The notes: generated by a model from the sequence alone, not told the origin. Counted from the stretch's first letter, positions 35,142-46,698 are shown. The stretch is 64,000 nt of DNA from Heliomicrobium undosum (GCF_009877425.1 NZ_WXEY01000014.1:18133-82132), one strand, 5' to 3'. Numbers and translations: made by a program.

Positions 35142-36587
35142 ATGTCATACGAATGCACCCACGAGCTTCCTTGGGACAAAATGGAGGAAGAGTGCGGCGT
35201 TCTCGGGATCTACGGGCCCGGCAAAGACGTGGCCCGGTTGGCGTACTTCGGCCTCTTCGCCCTGCAGCACCGCGGGCAGGAGAGCGCCGGCATCGCTGTC
35301 GGCAATGACCAGGAGATCGTCTTCCACAAGGGCATGGGCCTCGTCACGGAAGCCTTTGACGAGCGGAAGCTGAAGGAACTGCAAGGGAACGTGGCCGTCG
35401 GCCATGTGCGCTACTCGACGACCGGTTCCAGCCTGCTCGCCAACGCCCAGCCCCTGATCTTCCGCTACAGCAAGGGCATGATGGCGGTGGCCCACAACGG
35501 CAATCTGACCAACGCGTCGGAGATGCGCCACAATCTGGCCGTCACTGGGGCCATCTTCCAGACGACAACCGACACCGAGGTGGTCGTCAACCTGCTGGCC
35601 CGCTACGGCCAGTCTTCCCTGGAAGAAGCCCTGATCAAGACGATGATCGATATCAAAGGCTCCTACTCGCTGCTGGTCATGACAGAAAAGCGGCTGTTGG
35701 CTGTCCGCGACCCTCACGGCGTCCGCCCCCTCTGCCTGGGCCGCCTGGGTGACGCCTATGTGGTCGCCTCTGAGTCCTGCGCCCTGGACACCCTGGGCGC
35801 CGACTTCGTCCGCGACATCGAACCGGGCGAGATCATCTCCATCGATGAAAACGGCCTCGTCTCCCTGAAGGCGCTGACCAAGCCGCGCCGGGCCGCCTGC
35901 ATCTTTGAATACATCTACTTCGCCCGTCCCGACTCGGTCATCGACGGCATCAGCGTCAACCAGGCCCGCCGGGCCATGGGCCGCCAACTGGCGCGCGAAT
36001 GCAAGATCGACGCTGACATCGTCATCGGCGTTCCCGACTCCGGCACGGCGGCAGCCATGGGTTACGCCCAGGAATCAGGCATCCCCTTTGACCAGGGCCT
36101 GATGAAAAACCGCTACGTGGGCCGCACCTTCATCCAGCCCACCCAGGAGATCCGCGCCCAGTCGGTGCGCCTGAAGTTGAACGCCGTCTCCAAGGCGGTG
36201 GAAGGCAAGCGGGTGATCATGATCGACGACTCCATCGTCCGCGGCACCACAAGCGGCAAGATCGTCCAGATGCTGCGCCACGCCGGGGCGAAAGAGGTGC
36301 ACATGCTCGTCTCCTCGCCGCCGATCACCCATCCCTGCTACTACGGCATCGACACGTCGGTGCGCAAGGAACTGGTGGCGGCCACCAAGACGATCACAGA
36401 GATCCGAGAGATGATCGGCGCCGAAAGCCTGCACTACCTCTCCCAGGAGGGGCTGTTGCGGGCGATGACGGAACAAAACCCCGACATCGCCGAAGACAAC
36501 TACTGCATGGCCTGTTTCTGCGGCAGTTACCCCATTGAAATCCCCATCGGCTTGGACAAGTACGCCATGGAAGGCTGCGGCTGCTAG
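35142..36587 (+). CDS. purF: Amidophosphoribosyltransferase PurF (Fe-S type)
   Basis: 481 residues. A short propeptide precedes the Cys of ECGVLGIYG, which becomes the N-terminal glutaminase nucleophile. The PRPP site ([16 protein letters not shown]) is intact. C-terminal Cys residues (NYCMACFCG and the final GCGC) with a Cys in [12 protein letters not shown] match the [4Fe-4S] type known from Bacillus. It catalyses the first committed step from PRPP and glutamine. ATG 35142 has GCGGGAGG upstream; the frame opens earlier at 35094. Confidence 0.96.
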   Translation: MSYECTHELPWDKMEEECGVLGIYGPGKDVARLAYFGLFALQHRGQESAGIAVGNDQEIVFHKGMGLVTEAFDERKLKELQGNVAVGHVRYSTTGSSLLANAQPLIFRYSKGMMAVAHNGNLTNASEMRHNLAVTGAIFQTTTDTEVVVNLLARYGQSSLEEALIKTMIDIKGSYSLLVMTEKRLLAVRDPHGVRPLCLGRLGDAYVVASESCALDTLGADFVRDIEPGEIISIDENGLVSLKALTKPRRAACIFEYIYFARPDSVIDGISVNQARRAMGRQLARECKIDADIVIGVPDSGTAAAMGYAQESGIPFDQGLMKNRYVGRTFIQPTQEIRAQSVRLKLNAVSKAVEGKRVIMIDDSIVRGTTSGKIVQMLRHAGAKEVHMLVSSPPITHPCYYGIDTSVRKELVAATKTITEIREMIGAESLHYLSQEGLLRAMTEQNPDIAEDNYCMACFCGSYPIEIPIGLDKYAMEGCGC

Positions 36588-36597
36588 GAGGTTACCC

Positions 36598-37694
<1,097 letters not shown>

Positions 37695-37698
<4 letters not shown>

Positions 37699-38300
37699 CG
37701 CTGAAGCTCGGCGTCCTCGCCTCCGGGCGCGGCTCCAACCTGCAAGCCGTCCTCGACGCGATCGACGCCGGCCGCCTCGACGCCCAGGTCGTCATGGTGC
37801 TGTCCAACCGCCAGGACGCATTGGCGCTGGAGCGGGCGGCGTCGCGCGGCATCCCTTCCATCTATTTGCCGCCGTCAGACTACCCCCAGCGACCCGACTA
37901 TGACCGCAAGCTGGCCGAACTGCTGAAAAGCGCCGGCGCCGACGCGCTGCTACTGGCCGGATACATGCGGCTGATCACGACAGAACTGCTGGAGGCCTTT
38001 CCCGGTCGGATCATCAACATCCACCCAGCTCTGTTGCCGGCCTTTCCTGGCCTGCACGCCCAGCGCCAGGCCATCGACCACGGCGTTCGCTTTTCCGGCT
38101 GCACCGTCCACTTTGTCGACGAGGGGCTCGACTCGGGACCGATCATCCTCCAGGCCGTCGTTCCCGTCCTGATCGACGACAATGAAGACACCCTGGCGGC
38201 CCGTATTTTAAAGGAAGAACACCGCATCCTGCCGGAGGCGTTGCAACGGATGGCCGAAGGCCGGCTGCGGATCGAGGGCCGGCGGGTGATCATCGAGTAA
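37695..38300 (+). CDS. purN: Phosphoribosylglycinamide formyltransferase PurN
   Basis: 201 residues. [12 protein letters not shown] binds substrate; the catalytic Asn and His lie in [12 protein letters not shown], and the Asp in [13 protein letters not shown]. It uses 10-formyl-tetrahydrofolate to make FGAR. The start overlaps the purM stop by ATGA, so the genes are coupled. The 141 bases after it carry a pyrimidine-rich stretch of repeated CTTTCGAA-like words but no gene. Confidence 0.95.
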
Positions 38301-38441
38301 GCGCCAGTTTCTCTGGCAGTTTAATATCATCTGCGCGGCCCGTTTCAGTCCTTTGGAGGTCTTTCTAATCTTTCGAATTCCTTTGCAGTCTTTCGAAGCC
38401 TTTCCGGCTTTTTTCTTGAACCGAAATTAGGGAGGTAAACC

Positions 38442-40034
38442 ATGAACCGTCGCGCCCTTATCAGCGTCTCCGACAAGACCGGCGTCGTGGAATTCGCCCG
38501 GGGTTTGGCTGAACTCGGTTTTGAAATCGTTTCCACCGGCGGTACATACAAGACGATCAAGGCCGCCGGCGTTCCCGTCACCTATGTGACCGAGATCACC
38601 GGTTTTCCCGAGATCCTCGACGGCCGCGTCAAGACCCTCCACCCGAAAGTCCACGGCGGCATCCTGGCCCGCCGGACACCGGAACACCTCGCCCAGTTGG
38701 AGGCCCATGCCATCGTCCCCATCGACGTGGTGGCTGTCAACCTCTACCCCTTCCGCGAGACCGTCGCCAAGCCGGGCGTGACCCGGGAAGACGCCGTCGA
38801 GAACATCGACATCGGCGGACCGGCTATGGTCCGGGCGTCGGCGAAAAACCACGAGTCGGTAGCCATTGTCGTCAACCCGGCCCGTTACGAAGCAGTGCTG
38901 GCCGAACTGCAACAGAGCGGAATCGTCTCGGAAGCGACCCGCCGCGCCTTGGCCCGGGAAGCCTTCGCCCATACGGCCGAGTATGATGCCGCCATCGCCG
39001 CTTACCTGGCGGCTGAAGAGGGCGAGGGCGACCCCTTCGCAGGCATCTTCGCCCCCGGCAAGGTGGAAAAAGTGCAGGACCTGCGCTATGGCGAAAACCC
39101 GCACCAGAAGGCCGCCTTCTACCGCGAAACCGGCTACCAGGGCGCTGGCGCCGGAACGGCAAAACAACGCTGGGGCAAGGAACTGTCCTTCAACAACCTC
39201 CTCGACCTGAACGCCGCCCTGGAACTGGCCCGCGAATTCGACCGGCCCGCAGCCGCCATCATCAAGCACAACAACCCCTGCGGCGTCGCCGTCGCAGCCA
39301 CTTTAAAAGAAGCCTATGAAAAGGCTTTTGCCGCCGACCCGGTCTCCGCTTTTGGCGGCATCATCGCCTTCAACGTCGCCGTTGACGCTGACACCGCCAA
39401 CGAGGTCGTCAAGACCTTTATGGAGGCTGTCATTGCGCCCTCCTTTGACGAAGCGGCGATCGAGATCCTCCAGCAGAAAAAGGGCCTGCGCATCATGGAA
39501 GCAGGACCTCTCGCCAACAGCGCTCCGGCGACAGCCGATGTGAAGAAGATCCGCGGCGGTTTCCTCGTCCAGGAGGCCGACCTGGGCGCCGTCACCGCTG
39601 ATCAAATCCAGGTCGTCACCGAACGGGCGCCGGAAGAAGGGGAACTGGCCGACCTGCTCTTCGCCTGGAAGGTCGTCAAGCATGTCAAGTCAAACGCCAT
39701 CGTCATCGCCAAAGACGGCGTGGCCATCGGCGTCGGCGCCGGCCAGATGAACCGCGTCGGTTCGGCCCAGATCGCCCTCGAACAGGCGAAAGACTCTCAG
39801 GCCCTCGGCGGCAACAACGGCGTCGATAGCGACAACTGCCCAGCCTCGCAAGGCGCTGTCCTCGCCTCTGACGCATTCCTGCCTTTCAAAGATACGGTGG
39901 AAACGGCTGCCCGTTACGGGATCCGCGCCGTTATCCAGCCAGGCGGTTCGGTTCGTGACGCCGAATCGATCGAAGCCTGCAACCGTCTCGGCGTCGCCAT
40001 GGTCTTCACCGGAATGCGCCACTTCAAGCACTAA
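38442..40034 (+). CDS. purH: Bifunctional AICAR formyltransferase/IMP cyclohydrolase PurH
   Basis: 530 residues. N-terminal IMP cyclohydrolase part ([26 protein letters not shown]), then the AICAR formyltransferase part with [21 protein letters not shown] and AFGGIIAFN. It performs the last two steps to IMP. ATG has TTAGGGAGGTAAACC upstream. purD begins 12 bases after the stop. Confidence 0.96.
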   Translation: MNRRALISVSDKTGVVEFARGLAELGFEIVSTGGTYKTIKAAGVPVTYVTEITGFPEILDGRVKTLHPKVHGGILARRTPEHLAQLEAHAIVPIDVVAVNLYPFRETVAKPGVTREDAVENIDIGGPAMVRASAKNHESVAIVVNPARYEAVLAELQQSGIVSEATRRALAREAFAHTAEYDAAIAAYLAAEEGEGDPFAGIFAPGKVEKVQDLRYGENPHQKAAFYRETGYQGAGAGTAKQRWGKELSFNNLLDLNAALELAREFDRPAAAIIKHNNPCGVAVAATLKEAYEKAFAADPVSAFGGIIAFNVAVDADTANEVVKTFMEAVIAPSFDEAAIEILQQKKGLRIMEAGPLANSAPATADVKKIRGGFLVQEADLGAVTADQIQVVTERAPEEGELADLLFAWKVVKHVKSNAIVIAKDGVAIGVGAGQMNRVGSAQIALEQAKDSQALGGNNGVDSDNCPASQGAVLASDAFLPFKDTVETAARYGIRAVIQPGGSVRDAESIEACNRLGVAMVFTGMRHFKH

Positions 40035-40046
40035 GGGGGTATGAAG

Positions 40047-41363
40047 GTGAAACAATTGAAAGCCACTGGATTGAAAATCCTCGTCGTCGGCGGCGGCGGA
40101 CGGGAACATGCCCTCGTCTGGAAACTGAAGCAGAGCCCCCGCGTCGCCGAGGTCTACTGTGCCCCCGGCAACGCCGGGATCGCCCAGATCGCGCACTGCG
40201 TCGATATCAAAGCCGATGACGTGACCGGCATCCTGACTTTCGCCTGGGAAAAGCGCATCGACTTGACTGTCGTCGGGCCGGAAGCGCCTCTGTCGGCAGG
40301 CATCGTCGATGTCTTCAATGACCATGAGATGCGCATCTTCGGACCTACGAAAAAAGCGGCTGAAATCGAGGGCTCCAAGGCCTTTTCCAAGGATCTGATG
40401 CAGAAATACGACATCCCGACGGCCGCTTACGGTGTCTTCACCGAGATCGAGCCTGCCCTCCAGTTTATCGACAAACTGGCTGCCACCCGTCTCGCCGAAG
40501 CAGGCTGCCCCTGTGTAGTCAAAGCCGACGGCCTTGCAGCGGGCAAGGGTGTCATCGTCGCCGCCGATGTGGCCGAAGCGAAGGAGGCCGTCCGCTCCAT
40601 GCTGGAGGGCAACGCCTTCGGCGACGCCGGACGGCGCGTCGTCATTGAAGAGTTCCTGGAAGGCGAGGAAGTGAGCATCCTGGCCTTCACCGACGGCGAT
40701 CATGTGATCCCCATGGTGTCCGCCCAGGACCACAAGCGCATCTTCGACGGCGACCAGGGCCCGAACACAGGCGGCATGGGCGCCTATTCGCCCGCCCCCG
40801 TCTACACGGAGGCACTGGCTCGTGAAGTCGAGAAGACTGTCTTGCTGCCCACCGTCCAGGCGATGAAAGCCGAGGGGCGGCCCTACCGGGGTGTCCTCTA
40901 TGCCGGACTGATGGTCACCGCCCAGGGGCCGAAGGTGCTCGAATACAACGCCCGCTTCGGCGATCCCGAGACACAGCCGGTGCTGATGCGCATGCAGACC
41001 GACCTAGTCGACGTCATCGAGGCTATCCTGGAAAACCGCCTCGATCAGCAGCAGATTGAATGGAGCAGTGACGCCACCGTCTGTGTCGTCATGGCCGCCG
41101 GCGGTTATCCGGGGGACTACGAAAAAGGCAAGCCCATCTCCGGGCTTGACGATGCGCTGCCCGGTGTCGAGGTCTTCCACGCCGGCACAGCCCCTAAGGA
41201 CGACCAAATCGTCACGGCTGGCGGGCGCGTCCTCGGCGTGACGGCCAAAGGGCCGACCATCCGTGAAGCCATCGACCTGGCCTACCGGCAAGTGGAACGG
41301 ATCCGTTTTGACGGCGTACAGTTTCGCAGGGACATCGGACGTCTCGCCCTGGAGCGATTGTAA
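40047..41363 (+). CDS. purD: Phosphoribosylamine-glycine ligase PurD
   Basis: 438 residues. KILVVGGGGREHAL at the start, ATP-grasp domain with KADGLAAGKGV and VIEEFLEGEEVS, and PNTGGMGAYSPAP are diagnostic. It joins glycine to phosphoribosylamine. The GTG at 40047 is chosen because AAGGGGG lies 7 bases upstream. The ATG at 40041 is only one base from that site, and TTG codons at 40056 and 40071 are other options. Confidence 0.94.
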   Translation: MKQLKATGLKILVVGGGGREHALVWKLKQSPRVAEVYCAPGNAGIAQIAHCVDIKADDVTGILTFAWEKRIDLTVVGPEAPLSAGIVDVFNDHEMRIFGPTKKAAEIEGSKAFSKDLMQKYDIPTAAYGVFTEIEPALQFIDKLAATRLAEAGCPCVVKADGLAAGKGVIVAADVAEAKEAVRSMLEGNAFGDAGRRVVIEEFLEGEEVSILAFTDGDHVIPMVSAQDHKRIFDGDQGPNTGGMGAYSPAPVYTEALAREVEKTVLLPTVQAMKAEGRPYRGVLYAGLMVTAQGPKVLEYNARFGDPETQPVLMRMQTDLVDVIEAILENRLDQQQIEWSSDATVCVVMAAGGYPGDYEKGKPISGLDDALPGVEVFHAGTAPKDDQIVTAGGRVLGVTAKGPTIREAIDLAYRQVERIRFDGVQFRRDIGRLALERL

Positions 41364-41517
41364 CAACGGCGTCGCAGCGGCGACTGACAAACGTCTGTTC
41401 AGCGACGGACCCGACTGTTTCCTGCCCGGCTTCAAAGGGCCGAAAGAACTGGCAGGCATGAAAGCCGCAAAAAAAGCCATCCTAACCTTCGAAAGCGAAT
41501 CGAAGGAGGGATGGGCG

Positions 41518-41946
41518 TTGCGTCCTTTGCGTGAGATCATGACCCGCAGCATTTCGGCCGTTCGGCCTGACGAAACCATCATCGAGGCCGCCAAGATCAT
41601 GACCCGGCTCAACGTTGGCGCAGTCCCTGTCGTAGAAGGTCAAAAGTGTGTCGGCATCATCACCGACCGAGATATCGTCCTGCGCGTCGTCGCCAAAGGA
41701 ATGGATCCCCGCGGCACGACCATTCAGTCGGCGATGACGAAGGATCCGATCACCGGCACGCCCGACATGGACATTCACGCGGCCGCCGACCTGATGTCGG
41801 ACAGGCAGATCCGGCGTCTGCCCATCATTGAAAAGGACCGGCTGGTCGGCATCGTCTCACTCGGTGACTTGGCCGTGACAAACATTTACCGCAATGAAGC
41901 CGGTGATGCCCTCGGCGAAATCTCTGAGCCGTCGAGACCGATGTAA
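41518..41946 (+). CDS. Tandem CBS-domain protein
   Basis: 142 residues made only of two CBS domains (REIMTRSISAVRPDETI ... GIITDRDIVLRVVA and AMTKDPITGTPDMDI ... GIVSLGDLAV). Such stand-alone pairs bind adenine nucleotides and regulate partners; the place after purD suggests a sensor of AMP/ATP, but the partner is unknown. The TTG at 41518 follows AAGGAGGG at 7 bases, while the open frame from 41263 overlaps purD out of frame. Last gene before a strong terminator. Confidence 0.85.
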   Translation: MRPLREIMTRSISAVRPDETIIEAAKIMTRLNVGAVPVVEGQKCVGIITDRDIVLRVVAKGMDPRGTTIQSAMTKDPITGTPDMDIHAAADLMSDRQIRRLPIIEKDRLVGIVSLGDLAVTNIYRNEAGDALGEISEPSRPM

Positions 41947-42054
41947 CAATCAACAGTTTCATGACTCACGACAATGACTCACAACGAAGAGTCACGACGA
42001 TGCCCCTTGCAATAAAGCGTACTAAGCCTTATGAAGCGAATACAGCGAAATGAG

Positions 42055-42082
42055 AAAAAGCCGGCAGATCAGCCGGCTTTTT
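42055..42082. terminator. Bidirectional terminator after the purine run
   Basis: Perfect 11-bp stem (42055-42065 with 42072-42082) with T-runs on both strands. It separates the purine run from the minus-strand chemoreceptor. Confidence 0.85.
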
Positions 42083-42092
42083 CGTCGCTAAG

Positions 42093-42124
42093 AAAGCCTC
42101 TGCCGTTGCCGGTCAGAGGCTTTT
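42093..42124 (+). terminator. Second terminator hairpin
   Basis: Perfect 10-bp stem (42093-42102 with 42114-42123) then TTTTCT. Backup for the first. Confidence 0.7.
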
Positions 42125-42156
42125 CTATCATAGATAGGTTGGACAAGCCCATTGAG

Positions 42157-43014
42157 TTACAATTTTTCCGCCAATTCGGCGAGCTTTCTGCCCGCCTCAT
42201 TGAGCACCTCGACCATGCCGGCAATGTCCTGGGTGGCTCGCGCCTGTTCTTCGGCAACAGTGCTGTTTTGCATGACCCCGTCGGAGACCTTTTCAATGTT
42301 CCCCTTGAACTGGCTTAAAAGGGTATTGATCTCGCGGGCGGAACCGCCGCTTTCCTCAGCGAGTTTGCGCACCTCGTTCGCCACTACCGCGAATCCCCGG
42401 CCTTGCTCGCCGGCGCGGGCCGCTTCGATGGAGGCGTTGAGGCCGAGCAGTTTCGTCTGGTTGGCGATGCGCTGGATGAAACCAATGATGTTGGTCGTTG
42501 CCTTGACATGTTCCAGCGTCTCGACAGTGACGTTGGCCAGGGCCTGGCTGTTCGCGGCCAGTTCCTGCGACGAGGCCGTGATCTGCTGGACCGCCGCCAT
42601 GGCCCGTTCCAGCGACTCCGTGATTTCGCCGATAACCGTTTGCAGTGTCGATTTCATCTCGTCGTCGTGGAGCATTTTTGCCAGCAGCCCAGAGGCCACC
42701 TTGGCGACGGGCGTCACCAACTCTAGCTTGCCGCCGATCCCGAAGGTGCCGATCTTGACGCCGTCCACCTTGACGGCCAGATTGATGCCTACCTTTACGG
42801 CGCCCCCTGAGTTGATCTCATCTTCTTCCGTAATCGAGATCGTATCGATGTCGGTTGTCATGATTCTCTTAGAACCGGCATGCATATTCCCTACACGGGT
42901 ATGGCTGGAATCAGCGATGATGCGGCCCGTGGTATCACAGACAATCGAATGATAGCCCGTCTGCCGGTTGATAAACTCCGTAAGTTCCACCGCTGTTTTT
43001 TCGGTGAGAATCAT
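42157..43014 (-). CDS. Soluble chemoreceptor with sugar-diacid-recognition-like sensor
   Basis: 285 residues, no membrane segment. The N-terminal part (about 1-130: [34 protein letters not shown]) resembles the diacid-recognition domain of CdaR-type regulators. A compact signalling module follows with [17 protein letters not shown] and [18 protein letters not shown]. It would sense a cytoplasmic ligand, perhaps an organic acid. The ATG has AAGGAGTGTGATCCC upstream. Single gene. Confidence 0.85.
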   Translation of the reverse strand: MILTEKTAVELTEFINRQTGYHSIVCDTTGRIIADSSHTRVGNMHAGSKRIMTTDIDTISITEEDEINSGGAVKVGINLAVKVDGVKIGTFGIGGKLELVTPVAKVASGLLAKMLHDDEMKSTLQTVIGEITESLERAMAAVQQITASSQELAANSQALANVTVETLEHVKATTNIIGFIQRIANQTKLLGLNASIEAARAGEQGRGFAVVANEVRKLAEESGGSAREINTLLSQFKGNIEKVSDGVMQNSTVAEEQARATQDIAGMVEVLNEAGRKLAELAEKL

Positions 43015-43239
43015 GGGATCACACTCCTTAAAAAAGCAAACCGGTCATCACCGGCGCATAACACGACCTTTTCTACGATATTTCGACAACATAGCGATTG
43101 TTCCTCCTATCACAATAGGAAATTTAACAATCCATTCGTATGTAATTAAGGTCCTATGCGGATGGAGACCGGTTTGCCCAAAGGAAAATCGGGGCATGTC
43201 CAATCTTGTTGCGTAGGTAAAGGGGCAGGCATTGCCCCT

Positions 43240-43737
43240 TTACCCCGGAGATATTCGTCGCTGGAGGGCAGGCATGACGTACCGGTCCAGGCCGATCGCC
43301 CAGGCGACGGGGCCGGCGGTGAGGAGGAACAGTTGCAGCGCCAACAACTCCGGGTTGGTGCTCGATGTGCCGGCCCAAAGATAGGCCAGGTTCATGATGG
43401 CGCCCGCCAATGCCGCAAAATAGGTGAAGAAACCGAGGATCAGGGCGATGCCGACAAGCACCTCGCCGTAAGCCACCAGATAGGAAAACAACTTGGCATT
43501 GGGCAACGCCACGGCGCGGATAAAGTCAGCATACCAGCCATGGACCTCCGGGTGGGCGCCTTCACCGGCCTTGGCCAAAGCGCCGTTCAAGAATCCCGTT
43601 ACGGCCACGCCGGCCTTATCACCGGTCCAGACCGGATTATTCACTTTCTCCAGACCGGAAGTCAACCATTGATAGCCGACCCATAGGCGGACGAGCAGCC
43701 AAAGCAAAGCCATATTTGACCGTCTGAGGATTTCCAA
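43240..43737 (-). CDS. DoxX-family membrane protein
   Basis: 165 residues with about four hydrophobic segments and the DoxX pattern (VRLWVGYQWLTSGLEK, YGEVLVGIALILGFFT). Family roles range from quinol-oxidase subunits to redox stress complexes; no partner gene is adjacent to narrow it. The TTG start follows AGGAGG at 9 bases; an ATG at 43713 is a second option. The gene ends in an 11-bp hairpin (43217-43243) without a T-run on either strand. Confidence 0.82.
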   Translation of the reverse strand: MEILRRSNMALLWLLVRLWVGYQWLTSGLEKVNNPVWTGDKAGVAVTGFLNGALAKAGEGAHPEVHGWYADFIRAVALPNAKLFSYLVAYGEVLVGIALILGFFTYFAALAGAIMNLAYLWAGTSSTNPELLALQLFLLTAGPVAWAIGLDRYVMPALQRRISPG

Positions 43738-43893
43738 GTCGAGAAGCCTCCTTTCTACTGTATGAATTTCGGGATGTTTTCCAGGGAGCGGTCTTTTCAG
43801 GGCGCAGCGTCACTTGGAGAACAAAATCACGGAACGGTTTACCCGAACGGAACAAGTCATTTCCTATGATGCGCTGCACCGAAAAAAACATGT

Positions 43894-43922
43894 AAAAAAA
43901 CTCCGCCGGTTGTGCGGCGGAG
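43894..43922 (-). terminator. Terminator of the DinB-family gene
   Basis: Perfect 8-bp stem (43901-43908 with 43915-43922), followed on the minus strand by seven T. Confidence 0.8.
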
Positions 43923-43972
43923 AGAAAGGGTTGCAATCCTTGATAACGGGTCGGAACTCCTATTCTGACAGA

Positions 43973-44479
43973 TCAAACGCTGGGCGCTTCCATGCCGTAG
44001 CCGCTCCATTCCTCGCGGGAGGGGCCGTAGACACCCGGAACGGTGAGGCCGGCCTGGCGCATCAGCACCGTCATCTGGCCGCGGTGGTGAGACTGGTGGC
44101 GGATGAGGACACCGAGGGTAAAACCGTTGGTCCAACGTTCGCCCGGATAAAGCTCTTTTTCCTCCTGGAGATTGGCGTCGGACCAATGGCGCTCGACGGC
44201 GGCGGCGAGAGCCTCCGCAGCCTGACGGTAGCCGTCGGCGATCTGCCGGGCCGAAGCGGGAACGGTCGATTCATCAATGTTCACTTCCAGCGATAGGCCA
44301 GTCCGTTCCAGCATCTCCGGGATGGTGGCGACGATGTGCCAAGCCATACGGCCGAGGGTGCGATCCTGAGCGGTGACAGCCTGCTGAAGCGATTCGTCAG
44401 TCAGCGCGTCCATCATTCGCTGTGTCGACTCCGCCTCATACCGCCAGTACATGAGGAAGTCACAGACTGTGGTGAACAG
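43973..44479 (-). CDS. DinB-family putative metalloenzyme, probable CTG start
   Basis: 168 residues if read from CTG 44479. Four-helix DinB fold with the metal-binding His residues in WHIVATI and IRHQSHHRGQMTV, and the tail VPGVYGPSREEW. Family members bind a divalent metal and often act in thiol chemistry; the substrate is unknown. The strong ribosome site AAGGAGGC (44487-44494) is exactly 7 bases before CTG. The ATG at 44452 has none, and the extra residues FTTVCDFL continue the first DinB helix. No ATG, GTG or TTG lies in frame in between. Confidence 0.8.
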   Translation of the reverse strand: MFTTVCDFLMYWRYEAESTQRMMDALTDESLQQAVTAQDRTLGRMAWHIVATIPEMLERTGLSLEVNIDESTVPASARQIADGYRQAAEALAAAVERHWSDANLQEEKELYPGERWTNGFTLGVLIRHQSHHRGQMTVLMRQAGLTVPGVYGPSREEWSGYGMEAPSV

Positions 44480-44603
44480 GGGAATCGCCTCCTTCGTGTT
44501 CGAAATCGTTAGAATACTTGTTTTGCCTTAAATTCCATAACCTAGATTCGCGATGAAGCATTGCTTTTCCTGCCCAGTCGCAGCATTCGCGCCGGGGATC
44601 CCA

Positions 44604-46286
44604 TCATTTAGTTGCCGAGAGGTTGCCCTTGACTAAAGCGGCGTCGTGGGCGGCGCTGTGACTGTTCACCAAATCGGATACGAATACGAGATCAACACCC
44701 ATCTTTTCCAGCGGGCCGATCGATTCTCGGATGGCCTGGGCAGCCGTCTTGCCCCGGCTTCCCACGTGGCCGATGGCGACAGCCTGCCCCTGCTTGAGGG
44801 CGAGCCGACCCGCTTTCATCAGTTGGCCTTTGATGTAATTCACGTCGTTCTTCTCATGGTCGAGGAAGACATCGCGCCGGATGATCGGCACGCCGATCTC
44901 CTTGGCAAGACGGGGGAAGACGGAATCGGAGACGGTGACGCTGTCCACGAAGTACCACTGCCGCTTTTTAATCTCCTCCAGCGTCGTCAAGGCAGAGGCC
45001 TCATCACGGCTGATCACGATGCCCATGTGATTGTTGACGCCAGAAGCGAAGGGCATCACATCGCGGGCGTCATCGAGGAGAGCGGCGATCTGTTCCCGTT
45101 GCATATTGGCGGTGACGTAACGAGGACCGTGCCAAGCCGTAGGCACGTGATCCGATTCCATGGGGATGTGGATCATCACCTCAAAACCGAGGTGGTGGGC
45201 CCGGGTCGCCAGTTGTTTCGAATCCTTGAAAAAGGGCATCACGGCCACAGTCAACGGGCGATTAACGGCCAGGATCTCTTCAACGCCGCCGGCGTAGTTG
45301 CCGAGGTCGTCGATGATGATGGCCAGCTTGCCTTTAGGCGGTAATGCTGCTGGATCAGCCTGCGGATCGCCGATCACGGCGCTGCCAGCTTGCGGCGCCG
45401 GGGCTAAGACCATATCGGCGGCGCTTTCGCCAGGACCATCGCCCGGCCCATCGCTCTGATGCCCCCAGCCCGGCCACAACCACTCAAAGAAGGTCTTCTT
45501 CACTGGTTCCTGGTTGACGTACTTGACAACACCGTCGGCGATCTTCTGGGCAAGGGCGTTGCGGAAGTCGGCTTTCAAGAAGAGCGCCCGGTCTTGGTAA
45601 TTGGTGATAAAGCCCATTTCGACGATAACCGATGGCATCTTGACGTACTCGAGAACGAAGAAGTCGCCGCCATAAGGCTGGTGGCGGTAAAACTCGCCCC
45701 GTTTGGCATAGTGGGCGTAATAGCCGTTCAACTCTTTTTGCAGGGTGTGGGCCAGTTCCTTCGATTGGTCTGTAAAGGGTGTTTTGGGGTGGTAGAGGAG
45801 GATGGCGCCGCGCATCTGGGGATCGCGGGCTGAATTGATGTGCAGGCTCAGGAGCAGATCGCCCTCTTTATCGTTTGCCCAGCGGACACGGTTGGTCAGG
45901 TCGGTCCGGTAGCGCTGCGGATGGTCAGGCGCCAGGCCGCTGAGATCAACATCGCTCTCGCGGCTGAGCAAGACCTTGGCCCCCAGCGCTTCCAGGCGCG
46001 GCTTCAGGATTTTGGACATCTCCAGGTTGACTGTCTTCTCCAGGAAGCCTTCCTTTGTGTTTGTTCCGCTGTCGATCCCGCCGTGGCCCACATCGATCAG
46101 GATTTTTTTTCCTTCGAGCGGCAGTTTGTCCGGCGCCGGACCCGGCGGGAGGTCTGGGGGTTGAAGATAGGCGTAGACGCCTGCAGCCGCGATCAGCAAG
46201 GCGGCGATGCTGATCAAGAGAAACAGCGTTCTCCGCCGGATGAGCCAAAAGCGGGATTTTCCCAAGATGCGTCTGAGCAGAGTCAT
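44604..46286 (-). CDS. N-acetylmuramoyl-L-alanine amidase fused to divergent polysaccharide deacetylase
   Basis: 560 residues. An N-terminal membrane anchor (about 19-41) is followed by an Amidase_3 domain (about 60-265). This has zinc ligands in DVGHGGIDSG, GFLEKT and LSLHINSA and the catalytic Glu in VIVEMGFITN. After a Gly/Pro-rich linker comes a DUF610-type divergent deacetylase domain (about 315-550, IIIDDLGNY, HIPMESD, IGHVGSRGKT). It would cut peptidoglycan stem peptides on the outer face. The first half resembles CwlD of spore cortex formation. The ATG has GGGAGGCGTCGCG upstream. Confidence 0.88.
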   Translation of the reverse strand: MTLLRRILGKSRFWLIRRRTLFLLISIAALLIAAAGVYAYLQPPDLPPGPAPDKLPLEGKKILIDVGHGGIDSGTNTKEGFLEKTVNLEMSKILKPRLEALGAKVLLSRESDVDLSGLAPDHPQRYRTDLTNRVRWANDKEGDLLLSLHINSARDPQMRGAILLYHPKTPFTDQSKELAHTLQKELNGYYAHYAKRGEFYRHQPYGGDFFVLEYVKMPSVIVEMGFITNYQDRALFLKADFRNALAQKIADGVVKYVNQEPVKKTFFEWLWPGWGHQSDGPGDGPGESAADMVLAPAPQAGSAVIGDPQADPAALPPKGKLAIIIDDLGNYAGGVEEILAVNRPLTVAVMPFFKDSKQLATRAHHLGFEVMIHIPMESDHVPTAWHGPRYVTANMQREQIAALLDDARDVMPFASGVNNHMGIVISRDEASALTTLEEIKKRQWYFVDSVTVSDSVFPRLAKEIGVPIIRRDVFLDHEKNDVNYIKGQLMKAGRLALKQGQAVAIGHVGSRGKTAAQAIRESIGPLEKMGVDLVFVSDLVNSHSAAHDAALVKGNLSATK

Positions 46287-46369
46287 CGCGACGCCTCCCT
46301 GCCGGCGCTTCTCGCCATGTAATGCGCTTAGAAAAAGTTACGCCCCTAAAGGGAAACAAAGACTAACAA

Positions 46370-46408
46370 AACAACAGCCCCCCAAAGCCCATAGCGGCCT
46401 GGGGGGGC
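46370..46408 (-). terminator. Terminator of the small gene at 46413
   Basis: Stem GCCCCCCA (46377-46384) with TGGGGGGGC (46400-46408), then TGTTGTTTTG on the minus strand. Confidence 0.65.
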
Positions 46409-46412
46409 ATGC

Positions 46413-46592
46413 TTATCGACCGGTCGGTTCGGGAATCCTCCCTTCGTCGTCGTGATGGCGGCAATTCGTGTTTTCTTCAAGGCCTTCCGGCTCCCCATCG
46501 AGGTCGTGGAGCAGATGCCGCATATCGTCGTCGCGGCTGCGCAGGAGGACCTGCTTTCCGATGTAGGCGCCATCCTTGCCGATAAATTTCAT
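46413..46592 (-). CDS. Small hypothetical protein, 59 residues
   Basis: Short, very charged protein (KFIGKDGAYIGKQVLLRSRDDD, then many Asp, Glu and His). No family recognised. Support comes from a strong AGGAGG 8 bases before ATG 46592 and a terminator right after the stop. A GTG at 46601 overlaps the ribosome site. Confidence 0.55.
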   Translation of the reverse strand: MKFIGKDGAYIGKQVLLRSRDDDMRHLLHDLDGEPEGLEENTNCRHHDDEGRIPEPTGR

Positions 46593-46662
46593 CACCGTCA
46601 CCTCCTGGTAACAGGCTTATGTGCCGGCGCGTCCCTTTAAGGCAGGAAAGGTCCTCCAGAAT

Positions 46663-46698
46663 AAAAAAAACGCTCCTCCCGCGTAAGCAGGAAGAACG
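46663..46698 (-). terminator. Terminator of the CDF transporter gene
   Basis: A 12-bp stem with wobble pairs (46671-46682 with 46687-46698), followed on the minus strand by eight T. Confidence 0.8.

Noticed and set aside
43217..43243. 11-bp perfect hairpin at the end of the DoxX gene as a terminator
   Set aside because: Neither strand has a T-run after the stem, so rho-independent termination is not supported.
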